Notes: generated by a model from the letters alone, not told the origin. DNA of 64,000 bases from Mycolicibacterium rhodesiae NBB3 (GCF_000230895.2 NC_016604.1:1302001-1366000), one strand, 5' to 3'; positions 35,332 to 47,440 are shown, counted from the stretch's first letter. A program made the numbers and translations.

Positions 35332-35973
35332 CTACCAGGCCTGCGAAATGTCTCCATGTCGAGCGATCCAGGCGTGCATCGCGATGCCGGCGGCGACACC
35401 GGCATTGATGCTGCGGGTCGAACCGAACTGCGCGATCGACACAGTGACCGCGGCACCGGCCCTGGCCTCGTCGGTGATGCCCGGCCCCTCCTGACCGAAG
35501 ATCATCAGACATTCCCGCGGCAGCGGCGTCGACTCCAGTCGCGAGGCACCGGGCACGTTGTCGACGGCGACGACGGTCAGCCCAGCTTCGGTGGCGTACG
35601 CGAGCAGGTCGGCGGTGGTGTCGTGGTGGCGCAGCCGCTGATACCGGTCGGTCACCATCGCCCCGCGCCGGTTCCAGCGGCGCCTGCCGACGATGTGGAC
35701 GGTGTCCACCGCAAACGCGTTGGCCGTCCGGACGACCGCACCGATGTTGGCGTCGTTGCCGAAGTTCTCGATCGCGATGTGCAAGGGATGCCTGCGCTCG
35801 TCGATGTCGGCGACGATGGCCTCGCGAGTCCAATAGCGATATGCGTCAACCACATTGCGGGTATCGCCGTCGGCCAGCAGTGCCGGGTCGTAGCGCGGAT
35901 CGTCGGGAGCCGGACCCTGCCACGGACCGACACCGGGGCTCTCACCCCATTCGGTGGGCCCTACGTCAGTCAT
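35332..35973 (-). CDS. TrmH/SpoU family RNA 2'-O-methyltransferase (Rv0380c-like)
   Basis: A 213-residue SPOUT-fold enzyme. Motif 1 is IENFGNDANIGAVVRTANAF, motif 2 CLMIFGQEGPGI, motif 3 FGSTRSINAGVAAGIAMHAW, which together form the knotted SAM site. An N-terminal extension of 60 residues contains an acidic-aromatic linker. It should methylate a ribose in tRNA or rRNA; the target nucleotide is not known. It overlaps the lipoprotein gene by eight bases and lies 16 bases from the GH76 gene, in one leftward transcript. Confidence 0.9.
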   Translation of the reverse strand: MTDVGPTEWGESPGVGPWQGPAPDDPRYDPALLADGDTRNVVDAYRYWTREAIVADIDERRHPLHIAIENFGNDANIGAVVRTANAFAVDTVHIVGRRRWNRRGAMVTDRYQRLRHHDTTADLLAYATEAGLTVVAVDNVPGASRLESTPLPRECLMIFGQEGPGITDEARAGAAVTVSIAQFGSTRSINAGVAAGIAMHAWIARHGDISQAW

Positions 35974-36862
35974 TCCTCGTCCACACCGCCGCGTGCGTCC
36001 CGATCAGCGACAGCGTCGGATAGAGCAGCGCGTCGTTGATGTCGCCCTGCACGCACAGCGTCACGCCCATCTGGACCGACTCGCGCGAGCGTTCGGGCAG
36101 CAGCAGCACCGACGCACCGTAGACGTCGCAGGCGTGGCTGAGCCCGGGCACCGGCAGGGTCGGGGACATCACCACCATCGTCGGTCCGCCGCGGCTTTCC
36201 GAAACATCCCGATACTTCGTTGCCACACTTGTGATGTCGAGCCCGAGCAGCATGTAACCCGCACCGGTGAACGCATCGGCGTCACCCAGCTCGGTGGGGT
36301 TGACCATGGAACCGTCCGCGCGGAATGCGTCCACGCTGGTGGTTCGCAACGACAGCCCGGTGTCGTCGTCCTTCGTCGGCGGTAACCCGACCGGAAAGGC
36401 CGCGGGGAACGCAGCGGTGGTACCCGGCATCCGGTCTCCGGTCGAGTACACGTAGACCCCGCGCACCTGGGACTGATCGCGTTGCGGCCCAAGGCACACC
36501 GTGCCCGTCAGGCGGTCTGGCGCCGGCGCCGACAGCGGCTGCACGCTCAGGTCGGTGACATCGCGGCAACCGCCGAGCGCGGGCGCCTCGAGCGGATGCG
36601 CCAGAGCGCCGTAGAGCCCGAACCGCAGGTCCTTGGGATCGGCGTGGGGACCGTCGCCGGAGGGCGACGCGTCGACGTCGATCAGCACGTTGTCGCCGTC
36701 GAATCGGATGTTCGACACCGACATGTTCCAGCCCAGAATGGCCTGCGATTCGCCGACCGCGACGGTCGGTACCGCGTACGGGTCACCGGAGTCGTCGCCG
36801 GAGCACGCGGAGGCCACCAGGACGACCGCGGCGAGGCACGCAAGGACAGAACGCACGGACAC
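35966..36862 (-). CDS. conserved lipoprotein (Rv0381c-like)
   Basis: A 298-residue protein with a signal peptide ending VVLVASAC (lipobox, Cys about residue 20), hence a predicted membrane-anchored lipoprotein facing out. The mature part is a beta-rich domain with NVLIDVDASPSGDGPHADPKD, several Cys (GGCRDVT, TVCLGPQ, HACDVYG, TLCVQGD) that could form disulfides, and no visible catalytic motif. The function is unknown. The start is a GTG at 36862. It precedes the TrmH-type gene with an 8-base overlap. In M. tuberculosis the pyrE gene lies upstream of this position; here an SDR occupies it. Confidence 0.75.
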   Translation of the reverse strand: MSVRSVLACLAAVVLVASACSGDDSGDPYAVPTVAVGESQAILGWNMSVSNIRFDGDNVLIDVDASPSGDGPHADPKDLRFGLYGALAHPLEAPALGGCRDVTDLSVQPLSAPAPDRLTGTVCLGPQRDQSQVRGVYVYSTGDRMPGTTAAFPAAFPVGLPPTKDDDTGLSLRTTSVDAFRADGSMVNPTELGDADAFTGAGYMLLGLDITSVATKYRDVSESRGGPTMVVMSPTLPVPGLSHACDVYGASVLLLPERSRESVQMGVTLCVQGDINDALLYPTLSLIGTHAAVWTRND

Positions 36863-36874
36863 GTGTGCTGCGAC

Positions 36875-37651
36875 TCAGGTTCTATCGCGGCCGCGGCCGA
36901 CCACTTTCGTCATGGCCCGCACCACATTCCGCGGAACCATTCGGCCACCGGTCGTGAGTACCTTGTATTGCAGGCCGGGCACGATCACCACCTTGCCCCT
37001 CGCGACGTCGGCCATCGTATCGCGGACCACGTCGTCCACCTCCAGCCACAGAAACGACGGAGTGTTGGCCATGTCGATGCCCGCCCGCTCGTGGAATTCG
37101 GTGTGCACGAAGCCCGGGCAGAGCGCATGGACGCCGACGCCGGTGTCGCCGAGCGCGTTGGAAAGCCCCTCGGAGAAGGCGACCACCCACGCCTTCGACG
37201 CGGAGTACGTGGACCCGCGTCCCGGTAGCAGCCCGGCGACGCTGGCGACGTTGATCACCGTCCCTTCACCTGCCGCGAGCATCGGCGGCAGGGCGGCGTG
37301 TGTCAATTGCATGACCGACGTGACGTTGACGTCCAGCTGTGACTGCAGCATCGCGAAGTCCGCCGTCCAGAATTCGCCAGAGGTTCCGAAGCCGGCGTTG
37401 TTGACCAGTACCCGCACCCCGGCGGCGAGCCGGTCGGCCACCTTGGAGCGGTCGGACGCCTGCGCCAGATCGGCGACCAGCACCTCGACGTTCGCGCCCG
37501 CCTCGTCGTGCAGTTCGGCGGCCAGCGCTTCGAGCCGCTGGGCGTCGCGCGCGACGAGCACGAGGTCGTAGCCGTCGATGGCGTACCTGCGCGCGAATCC
37601 CGCGCCCAGTCCGGATGTGGGTCCGGTGATCAGTGCGACAGGTCGGGACAT
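36875..37651 (-). CDS. short-chain dehydrogenase/reductase (DltE-like)
   Basis: A 258-residue SDR: ALITGPTSGLGAGFARRYA (cofactor), VLVNNAGFGTSGEF, and the catalytic INVASVAGLLPGRGSTYSASKAW with Ser, Tyr and Lys. The C-terminal part (PGLQYKVLTTGGRMVPRNVVRAMTK) is typical of the mycobacterial DltE-like group. NADP is the probable cofactor. It sits between the lipoprotein and ttfA genes, in the place held by pyrE in M. tuberculosis. The 12- to 14-base gaps on both sides suggest co-transcription with them. The substrate is unknown. Confidence 0.88.
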   Translation of the reverse strand: MSRPVALITGPTSGLGAGFARRYAIDGYDLVLVARDAQRLEALAAELHDEAGANVEVLVADLAQASDRSKVADRLAAGVRVLVNNAGFGTSGEFWTADFAMLQSQLDVNVTSVMQLTHAALPPMLAAGEGTVINVASVAGLLPGRGSTYSASKAWVVAFSEGLSNALGDTGVGVHALCPGFVHTEFHERAGIDMANTPSFLWLEVDDVVRDTMADVARGKVVIVPGLQYKVLTTGGRMVPRNVVRAMTKVVGRGRDRT

Positions 37652-37665
37652 GCCTAGGAGACTAC

Positions 37666-38457
37666 TTACCGCTGATAGTGCGGTGACTGCCGTCCGTTAC
37701 GCGACTGCGGTGGTGGGGGCGAGACCGGTGGACGACCCTGCTCGGGGCGTGCGGGTACCTCGGAGCGCTCGGCACGCGGGGGGCCGGGCTTGAGGGGACG
37801 GCTCGGCGATCCGCTGCGACGGGCGACGGGCGGACCCTCGGCGCCCTGCGGGGTCGGCGGCAGCACCCGCAGCAGGTCGTTGAACTGACGCACCGTGCGC
37901 AGGCCCTCGTCCCACTGGGCCCGCGTGCTGGTGACCGGCATCGACACCAGCGTCCAGTGCTGCTCGTTCCACATGATCTCTGCGCAGTCGGGCGCGGTGT
38001 GGGCGAACGTCACCATCCGCCGGTCGCAGGCGCGCCGCGCCGCGTCGAGGTTGGTGGAGTACACCATCCGCGGACCGATCGCCCCCAGCAGCCAGATGTC
38101 GTTCTCCCGCGGCTCCTTGATTCCCTTGAGCCGCAGATCGACGACGACGTTCGTCCCGACCTTGCGGTGCAGGGCGATGACGGTGGCCACGTCCTCGAGG
38201 TCGAAGATGAACACCGCCTCGCCGCGAATCTGTCCGAGCACGACGTTCTTGGCGTTGATGTCGCCGACCGTGGACATGACGCCGCGCTTCCAGCGCTTGA
38301 TGATGTCGCTGGACTCGTGCTCGTAGTCGAATCCGTGCGACTTCGCCCAGGACTTACGGCGACGTCCCAGCCCACGTCGACGGTCGATGTCGACGTACAG
38401 GAGCACTGCCGCACCCACGAAACAGAGTGCAGACAGCGTGAACCAAAGCGGGACCAT
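37666..38457 (-). CDS. ttfA: trehalose monomycolate transport factor A
   Basis: A 263-residue protein: one TM helix at about residues 5-23, a cytosolic domain with HGFDYEHESSDIIKRWKRGVMS, VDLRLKGIKEPRENDIWLLG and MVTFAHTAPDCAEIMWNEQHW, and a Pro/Arg-rich, probably disordered tail. This matches M. tuberculosis Rv0383c, described as TtfA, an essential partner of MmpL3 in moving trehalose monomycolate to the outer envelope. TACTCT lies seven bases before the ATG on the minus strand, so the mRNA may be leaderless. Confidence 0.88.
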   Translation of the reverse strand: MVPLWFTLSALCFVGAAVLLYVDIDRRRGLGRRRKSWAKSHGFDYEHESSDIIKRWKRGVMSTVGDINAKNVVLGQIRGEAVFIFDLEDVATVIALHRKVGTNVVVDLRLKGIKEPRENDIWLLGAIGPRMVYSTNLDAARRACDRRMVTFAHTAPDCAEIMWNEQHWTLVSMPVTSTRAQWDEGLRTVRQFNDLLRVLPPTPQGAEGPPVARRSGSPSRPLKPGPPRAERSEVPARPEQGRPPVSPPPPQSRNGRQSPHYQR

Positions 38458-38561
38458 TGGCTTAAGAGTATCCGCTCGAGCCGACGAATCCCGAACTCGA
38501 TCGGATCACAGCCCCATCACAGGCCGACGGCCCTGCGTCAGGCTGTTACTGTGCACGGCAA

Positions 38562-40192
38562 ATGACCAGCGTTCGGCAAAAGCTGCAGCACTTGTCCGAG
38601 TCCGGGCGCGCGGTCGGGCGACTCTTCGCCAGCGGCATCGTCGACGTGAAAGACCTGGGCTCCACAGTCCAGGGGGCCAAGCTGTCGCGCGCCTACGGTC
38701 CGCAGGCCACGATGGCGATCCTGGGTGGCCGCAGGTACGCGGCCTTGCCCGCGATCGTCGATGAGCGCGGAACATTGACGTACAAACAGGTCGACGACCG
38801 CTCGTGGGCATTGGCACATGGGTTGAAGGGGCTCGGCGTGGCTGCGGGTGACGTCGTCGGCGTGCTGTGCCGCGATCACCGCGGACTCGTGATCACCATG
38901 GCCGCCTGTGGAAAGCTCGGCGCCCGCATGGTGCTGATGAACACGGGGTTCGCCAAGCCGCAGTTCGCCGAGGTATGCGAGCGCGAGAAGGTCGGCGTCA
39001 TCCTGCACGACAGCGAGTTCCTCGGATTGCTGGACGCGCTGCCGCCCGACCTGCCCCGCGTACTGACGTGGGTGGACGACGGAGTGGACGTGCCCGCCGG
39101 CGCGCAGACCCTCGACGACATCGTGGCGGCGAACTCCACCGAGCCGTTGCCGCCGCCGGCGAAGGCCGGTGGATCCGTCATCCTCACCAGCGGCACGACC
39201 GGTCTGCCGAAGGGTGCACCGCGGGACACCGTGAATCCGCTCGCGACCGCGCAGATCGTCGACCGAGTCCCGTTCCCCCGCAAGGGCACCATGGTCATCG
39301 TCTCGCCGATCTTCCACAGCACCGGGTGGGCGACGTACACGGTCGGTGCCGCGCTGGGCAACAAGATCGTGACCGCCAGGCGGTTCAAGGCCGAGGCGAC
39401 GCTCGAGCTCATAGCCAAGCACCGTGCCGACATGCTCGTCGCAGTCCCGACGATGCTGCACCGCATGGTCGAACTTCCGCCCGACGTCATCGCCTCCTAC
39501 GACACCTCATCGCTGAAGGTGATCCTGATCGCCGGGTCGGCGCTGAGCCCCGAGTTGTCCACTCGCGTGCAGGACACCTTCGGCGACGTCCTCTACAACA
39601 TGTACGGCTCCACCGAATGCGCGATCGCCACCATCGCCACCCCGGCCGAACTTCGCGCCGCGCCCGGGACCGCGGGACGCGCTCCGGTGACCTGCGAGGT
39701 GGTGCTCTACGACGAACACGACCAGCGGATCGAGGGGCGCAACCGCCGCGGCCGGATCTTCGTCCGCAACGGGGCGCCGTTCTCCGGGTACACCGACGGG
39801 CGGAACAAGCAGATCCTCGACGGCTACATGTCGACGGGCGACATGGGGCACTTCGACGACAGCGGGCTCCTGTTCGTCGACGGCCGCGATGACGACATGA
39901 TCGTGTCGGGCGGCGAGAACGTCTTCCCGCAGGAAGTGGAGAACCTGCTCGAGGAACGCGATGACGTCGCCGAGGTGGCGGTGGTCGGCGTCGATGACGT
40001 CGAGTTCGGAAAACGTCTGCGCGCCTTCATCGTTTCCGAACCGGGCGCGAAACAAGACCCGGCGGAGATCAAGCAGCACGTCAAGGACAACCTGGCACGG
40101 CACAAGGTCCCTCGCGACGTGGTGTTCGTCGACGAGCTGCCCCGTAACGCCACCGGGAAGCTGCTCCGCCGGGTCCTGGCCGAGATGAACCC

Positions 40193-40196
<4 letters not shown>
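38562..40196 (+). CDS. acyl-CoA synthetase (FadD-type AMP-binding enzyme)
   Basis: A 544-residue adenylate-forming enzyme. The phosphate loop is [17 protein letters not shown]5 is [11 protein letters not shown]7/A8 are MSTGDMGHF and [18 protein letters not shown], and the catalytic Lys is in [10 protein letters not shown] near the C-terminus. It activates a fatty or related acid to its acyl-CoA through an acyl-AMP. It resembles the FadD12/FadD2 group of mycobacteria, without a firm orthologue call. Its stop shares CTAG with the convergent clpB gene. Confidence 0.92.
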
Positions 40197-42739
<2,543 letters not shown>

Positions 42740-42805
42740 GACGCCTCTCTTTCTCTGAAGGTCAGAGCCGCACAAACGGCCCTCAAAATGCTTGTCGTGA
42801 TGTCC

Positions 42806-42838
42806 AACGTCGTCAAGGTTGAGTCTGTTCCGCTCAAC
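42806..42838 (-). promoter_or_regulatory. clpB promoter: SigH-type -35/-10 and HAIR repeat for HspR
   Basis: GTTGAG (42818-42823) and CTCAAC (42833-42838) form a perfect HAIR-like dyad with nine bases between. On the minus strand GGAAC (42827-42831) lies inside it and is followed after exactly 18 bases by GTT (42806-42808), fitting the SigH consensus GGAAC-N18-GTT. HspR binding would cover the SigH -35. This combines heat (HspR) and thiol-stress (SigH) control, both known for clpB in mycobacteria. Confidence 0.85.
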
Positions 42839-42912
42839 TTTAACAATTTTTCGACCACTCCGTGCCGGGGGTACCGGTCAGACCGCGTGCGATCGGTCGA
42901 AGTCGCTCTACG

Positions 42913-43773
42913 ATGACGGAAACAATTCCCGCAGAGGAAGGGCATTTGGACCTACATACCGTCACCGAGGTGGTCCGGCAGCCGCTCGATCCACCCGGGG
43001 CGCAATGGCGGGCAGGCGATGCATTTCTCGCGGGTGGTACGTGGCTGTTCTCCGACCAGCAACCTGATTTGCGGCGGATCATCGACCTCGCGCCGCTCGG
43101 CTGGGACGCGCTGACTGTCAGCGAGTCCGGACTCGAGATCGGTGCGATGTGCACCATTCGCGACCTGTACGCACTCTCCGCGCCCGGCGACTGGCCGGGC
43201 GCGCAGCTGTTCACCACCAGCTGCGAGGCGTTCCTCGCCTCGTTCAAGGTGTGGAACGCCGCGACGGTCGGGGGGAACATTTGCATGTCGCTGCCTGCGG
43301 GCCCGATGATCACGATGATGGTGGCGCTGGAGGCCACCTACACGTTGCTGTCACCAGACGGGTCCCAGCGCGTCGTCGACGCTGCCGACTTCGTCACCGG
43401 AAACAACGCCAACATCCTGACGCCCGGTGAGGTGCTGAGGAGCATCGACATCCCCGCGACTGCTCTGCGAAAGCGCCATGCGCACAGGCGATTCACGCTG
43501 ACTCAGCTCGGCCGGTCCAGCATCTTCATGATCGCGACCCAACACCAAGACGCCGACGACCTGCTGCTGACGATCACGGCGGGCACCACCCGCCCCGTCC
43601 GGCTGGCGTTCGGGGCGATACCTGACGCCGATGAGCTGGCGCGGCGCATCGACGAACTGCCCGACGACATCTGGTTCGACGACCCCAACGGCAGTCCCGA
43701 CCATCGGCACCACCTCGCCACCCACTACGCCGAGGAGATTCGGGCCGAGCTCAGCGCAGGAGGCCGGCCGTGA
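42913..43773 (+). CDS. molybdenum hydroxylase FAD-binding (medium) subunit
   Basis: A 286-residue subunit with AGGTWLFSDQQPDLRRIIDLAPL (FAD site 1), IGAMCTIRDLYAL, and the second site VWNAATVGGNICMSLPAGPM. The C-terminal flavin domain includes RRFTLTQLGRSSIFMIATQ. It takes electrons from the iron-sulfur clusters of the large subunit to NAD+ or another acceptor. The ATG at 42913 is chosen; further upstream is the clpB control region. It overlaps the next gene by four bases (GTGA). It is divergent from clpB. Confidence 0.92.
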   Translation: MTETIPAEEGHLDLHTVTEVVRQPLDPPGAQWRAGDAFLAGGTWLFSDQQPDLRRIIDLAPLGWDALTVSESGLEIGAMCTIRDLYALSAPGDWPGAQLFTTSCEAFLASFKVWNAATVGGNICMSLPAGPMITMMVALEATYTLLSPDGSQRVVDAADFVTGNNANILTPGEVLRSIDIPATALRKRHAHRRFTLTQLGRSSIFMIATQHQDADDLLLTITAGTTRPVRLAFGAIPDADELARRIDELPDDIWFDDPNGSPDHRHHLATHYAEEIRAELSAGGRP

Positions 43774-46475
43774 CCTACACCGTGAACGGCAAGACCTTCG
43801 ACGAACAGCCGCGCCCTGGTCAGTGCCTGCGCACATTCGTGCGCTCGTTGGGCTGCCATGGCGTCAAGAAGGGGTGCGACGCGGGTGACTGTGGAGCATG
43901 CACGGTATGGCTCGACGGCGCTCCCGTACACAGCTGCATCACCCCGGCCTTTCGCGCCGAGGGTCGTGAGGTCACCACCATCGAGGGCCTCGGCACGCCC
44001 GAAGACCTGCACCCGATGCAACAGCGGTTCCTGGACGCCCCTGGGTTCCAGTGCGGATTCTGCACCGCCGGGATGATCATGACGTCGGCGACCTTCACCG
44101 ACGAGCAGAAGCAGGACCTGCCGCGCGCGCTGAAGGGAAACCTCTGCCGCTGCACCGGTTATCGCGCGATCGAGGACGCGGTCAACGGTGTCAAGGCGGT
44201 CGAGGACGCCGCGCCCGGCAAGAGTGTCGGCGCCAGCGTGCTCGCTCCCGCCGCGGCCGGTGTGGTGACCGGGACGGTCGAGTTCACGATGGATACCGAG
44301 TTGGCAGGCATGCTGCATCTCAAGGTGCTGCATTCACCCCACGCCCACGCGCGCGTCATCTCCATCGACACCTCCGCCGCGCTGGCTGTCCCCGGCGTAC
44401 ATCGGGTGTACACATGGCAGGACGTACCCCGGAAGCGGTACAGCACAGCTATTCACACCGATCACCTGGTGGATCCCGACGACACGTACATGCTCGACAA
44501 CGTCATGCGTTTCGTCGGGCAGCGGGTGGCGGCGGTGGTCGCCGACTCCGTCGGCGCCGCCGAAGAGGGTTGCCGCAGGATCGAAGTCGAATACGAGGTG
44601 CTACCCGCGGTCTTCGACCCCGAGGAGGCCATGGCTGCAGGCGCGCCCGTACTGCACAGCTATGACGACCCGTTCGCCCACGACAAAGAGCGCAACATCC
44701 TGCTGGAGTTGCACAGCGAGGTCGGCGATGTCGAGGCCGGATTCGCCGCGGCCGACGTGGTTCACGAGGCCACCTACTTCACGCCGCGCGTCCAGCACGC
44801 GCATCTGGAGACCCACGGCTCGATCGCGTGGATGCAGGACGATCGGCTGCATGTGCGGACGAGTTCACAGTCACCGTCCGTCGCCAAACTCAAACTCTCC
44901 CATCTGTTCAGCCTCCGCCCCGATCAGCTCCGGGTGTTCTGCATGCGCGTCGGCGGCGGGTTCGGCGGCAAGCAGGAGGTGATCTCCGAAGACCTGGTGG
45001 CCTTGGCGACGCTGGACACCGGCCGGCCGGTCTGCTGGGAGTACACCCGCGAGGAGGAGTTCACCACGGCCTCACCGCGCCATCCGATGAAGATCACCGT
45101 CAAGCTCGGCGCCAAGGCCGACGGAACACTGACCGCCGTCGGATTCCGCAATGTGTCCAACACCGGCGCGTACGGCAACCACGGCGGCGAGACGCTGTTC
45201 GCGGGTGGCGCCGCGCTGATGCAATATCGCTGTCCCAACAAGAAATTCGACGGTTACTCGGTGTACACGAACACGGTGCCCAGCGGGGCGCTGCGCGGCT
45301 ACGGTATGACTCAGCCGGCGTTCGCGGTCGAATCCGCCATGACCGAGTTGGCGGTTGCGCTGGACATCGATCCGATGGAGCTGCGCAGGCGCAATGTGAT
45401 CGCCCCCGGCGACGCGCTGGTGGCTATCGGCGAGCATCCGGAAGATGTGACGTTCACCGAGGACGGTCTGACTGCATGTATCGACCTCGTCGACGGTGCA
45501 TTGCGCCGCAGGCCCGCCGAGCCGGACTTGGGACCCGATTGGCTGATCGGTACCGGCACCGCGAGTTCCATCCACGAGACCGCCCCGCCGACCGACCACG
45601 TCTCCGAAGCGTGGGCCACCCTGAAGGACGACGGCAGCTACGAGATCGCAGTCGGGACCGTCGAATTCGGCGAAGGCACGTCGACAGCACATGTCCAGAT
45701 CGCGGCGAGCGTCCTGGGCACCACGCCCTCGCGAATCCAGCTCGTCCAATCGGACACCGACCGGACCGGATTCGACACCGGTGCGTTCGCGAGCGCGGGC
45801 CTGTTCGTCTCGGGTAACGCCGTGCGGTACGCGTCGACCGCGCTTCGGGACAGCATTCGGCACTTCGCCGCGCGTCACGTCGGCGTCGAGGTGGATGCGT
45901 GTTCGATGGACGACGACGGGGTGCGGTGCGGCGACGTGCGGTTGACGCTGGCACAGCTGCTGGAATCCGCCGGCGAACGCGGAACGCGGTTCACTGTGTC
46001 GCGCAAGGCTTATGGTTCCCCGCGCAGCGTGACATCCAACGCTCACGGCTTCCGGATCGCCGTGCACCGGATCACCGGCGAGATCCGCGTCCTGTACAGC
46101 GTGCACGCGGCAGACCCCGGCGTTGTGATCAACCCCCAGCAGGTGCGCGGTCAGATCGAGGGCGGCGTGGCCCAGGCCATCGGCTTCGCGCTGACCGAGA
46201 ACTTCCGTGTCGACGAGAGTGGCAGAGTCATCAACCCCAACCTGCGCAACTATCGCATCCCGACCTATGCCGACATCCCGCGCACCGAAGTCCTTGTCGT
46301 CGAGACCCACGACTCGGTCGGGCCGATGAAGTCGAAAGGCATCGCCGAGTCGAACGTCAATCCGGTGGCACCGGCGCTTGCCAATGCGCTGCACGACGCC
46401 ACGGGGGTCCGGTACCGGGAACTGCCGTTCACTCCCGAGCGCATCTACCGCCGCCTCCTGCTCGGCACACCATGA
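43770..46475 (+). CDS. xanthine-dehydrogenase-family hydroxylase, fused iron-sulfur and molybdopterin subunits
   Basis: A 901-residue fusion. Residues 1-160 hold two [2Fe-2S] clusters: Cys36, Cys41, Cys44 and Cys56 (KKGCDAGDCGACTVWL), then QCGFCTAGM and LCRCTGYRAIEDAV. Residues 170-901 are the molybdopterin subunit with RVGGGFGGKQEV, SGALRGYGMTQPAFAVES, and KSKGIAESNVNP carrying the catalytic Glu. The active loop reads GALRGYG, not the Cys-containing loop of form I CO dehydrogenase, so it hydroxylates a heterocycle or aldehyde. It starts at a GTG and overlaps both neighbours by four bases. Confidence 0.93.
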   Translation: MTYTVNGKTFDEQPRPGQCLRTFVRSLGCHGVKKGCDAGDCGACTVWLDGAPVHSCITPAFRAEGREVTTIEGLGTPEDLHPMQQRFLDAPGFQCGFCTAGMIMTSATFTDEQKQDLPRALKGNLCRCTGYRAIEDAVNGVKAVEDAAPGKSVGASVLAPAAAGVVTGTVEFTMDTELAGMLHLKVLHSPHAHARVISIDTSAALAVPGVHRVYTWQDVPRKRYSTAIHTDHLVDPDDTYMLDNVMRFVGQRVAAVVADSVGAAEEGCRRIEVEYEVLPAVFDPEEAMAAGAPVLHSYDDPFAHDKERNILLELHSEVGDVEAGFAAADVVHEATYFTPRVQHAHLETHGSIAWMQDDRLHVRTSSQSPSVAKLKLSHLFSLRPDQLRVFCMRVGGGFGGKQEVISEDLVALATLDTGRPVCWEYTREEEFTTASPRHPMKITVKLGAKADGTLTAVGFRNVSNTGAYGNHGGETLFAGGAALMQYRCPNKKFDGYSVYTNTVPSGALRGYGMTQPAFAVESAMTELAVALDIDPMELRRRNVIAPGDALVAIGEHPEDVTFTEDGLTACIDLVDGALRRRPAEPDLGPDWLIGTGTASSIHETAPPTDHVSEAWATLKDDGSYEIAVGTVEFGEGTSTAHVQIAASVLGTTPSRIQLVQSDTDRTGFDTGAFASAGLFVSGNAVRYASTALRDSIRHFAARHVGVEVDACSMDDDGVRCGDVRLTLAQLLESAGERGTRFTVSRKAYGSPRSVTSNAHGFRIAVHRITGEIRVLYSVHAADPGVVINPQQVRGQIEGGVAQAIGFALTENFRVDESGRVINPNLRNYRIPTYADIPRTEVLVVETHDSVGPMKSKGIAESNVNPVAPALANALHDATGVRYRELPFTPERIYRRLLLGTP

Positions 46476-47440
46476 CCACCACAGGCGCCACCGGCACCGC
46501 AACGGTCATCATCGGCCAGCGCATCCGGCCCGGCCAGGACCAGGCGTTCGAGGCGTGGCAGTCGAACATGAACCGGGAGGCCGCCAAGTACCCGGGCTTC
46601 ATCGCCGCCGAGGTGAATCCCCCGACCGCTGTGCAAGCCGACTGGGTGATCGTCTACCGCTTCGACTCGATCGCCAACGTTCAGGCGTGGCTCAACAGCG
46701 CCACCCGTCAGCAACTACTCCACGATGCCCAACAGTTTTTCGACGGCCCCGGCACTCAACAGGTCATCGGCGGCGGTGCCCGGCAATCGGACTCGCTGGT
46801 CACCGTCGTGGTCACACACCGGGTGGACCCGGCAGCCGTCGACGAGTTTCTCTCCTGGCAGGAGCGGCTGAAAGTGGCCGAGAGTTCGTTCCCCGGCTTT
46901 CGCGGGACCGAGCTGTTCCGTCCGGTCGAGGGCATCCAGGAGGAATGGACCGCGCTCTACCGGTACAACACCGCCGATGATCTCGACCGCTGGCTGGTGT
47001 CGGACGAGCGCAAGGAACTCCTGGCCGAGGGCGAGAAGTTCAACGACTATCAGTCCCGAACCATCGACAACTCGTTCGGCAACTGGTTCGCCTTCGACGA
47101 GCACGGGTCGGAGGCGCCGCCCCCGTCCAACTTCAAGACGTCCCTTGCGGTGTGGGTCGGCGTCTACCCCACCGTGGTGTTGATCGCGCTGGCGCTGTGG
47201 TCGTTGAGGTTGCCGATGTGGTTCAACCTGCTGATCGGAAACCTGTTGTCCAGCTTGGCGCTCAGCTACTTCGTCATGCCGTATTTCGTCAACCCGCTGC
47301 TGAAGAACTGGCTGCGCCCGCCGCCGGGCATCTCGGTCAGCAAGACGAACGTGCGCGGATTCGTACTCATCCTCGCCGTCATGACAGTGTTGAGTGCGTT
47401 CTTCTATATCGTGACGCGGGTGTTGTTGCACATGCCCTAA
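46472..47440 (+). CDS. tandem ABM-domain membrane protein
   Basis: The ATG at 46472 gives 322 residues. Two antibiotic-biosynthesis-monooxygenase-like domains lie at about 10-100 (VIIGQRIRPGQDQAFEAWQ) and 108-200 (VVVTHRVDPAAVDEFLSWQ). Three TM helices follow at about 213-235, 240-262 and 294-318. This architecture belongs to a bacterial family annotated only as ABM-domain membrane proteins. The ABM fold can be a cofactor-free oxygenase or a quinone-type binding module. Co-translation (ATGA overlap) with the molybdenum hydroxylase suggests a membrane docking or product-handling role, which is inference. The stop shares CTAA with the convergent oxidase gene. Confidence 0.82.
   Translation: MTTTGATGTATVIIGQRIRPGQDQAFEAWQSNMNREAAKYPGFIAAEVNPPTAVQADWVIVYRFDSIANVQAWLNSATRQQLLHDAQQFFDGPGTQQVIGGGARQSDSLVTVVVTHRVDPAAVDEFLSWQERLKVAESSFPGFRGTELFRPVEGIQEEWTALYRYNTADDLDRWLVSDERKELLAEGEKFNDYQSRTIDNSFGNWFAFDEHGSEAPPPSNFKTSLAVWVGVYPTVVLIALALWSLRLPMWFNLLIGNLLSSLALSYFVMPYFVNPLLKNWLRPPPGISVSKTNVRGFVLILAVMTVLSAFFYIVTRVLLHMP

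Noticed and set aside
43770..46475. Aerobic carbon monoxide dehydrogenase (CoxL/CoxS)
   Set aside because: The active-site loop reads GALRGYG rather than the Cys-containing loop of form I CO dehydrogenase, and the small and large subunits are fused.
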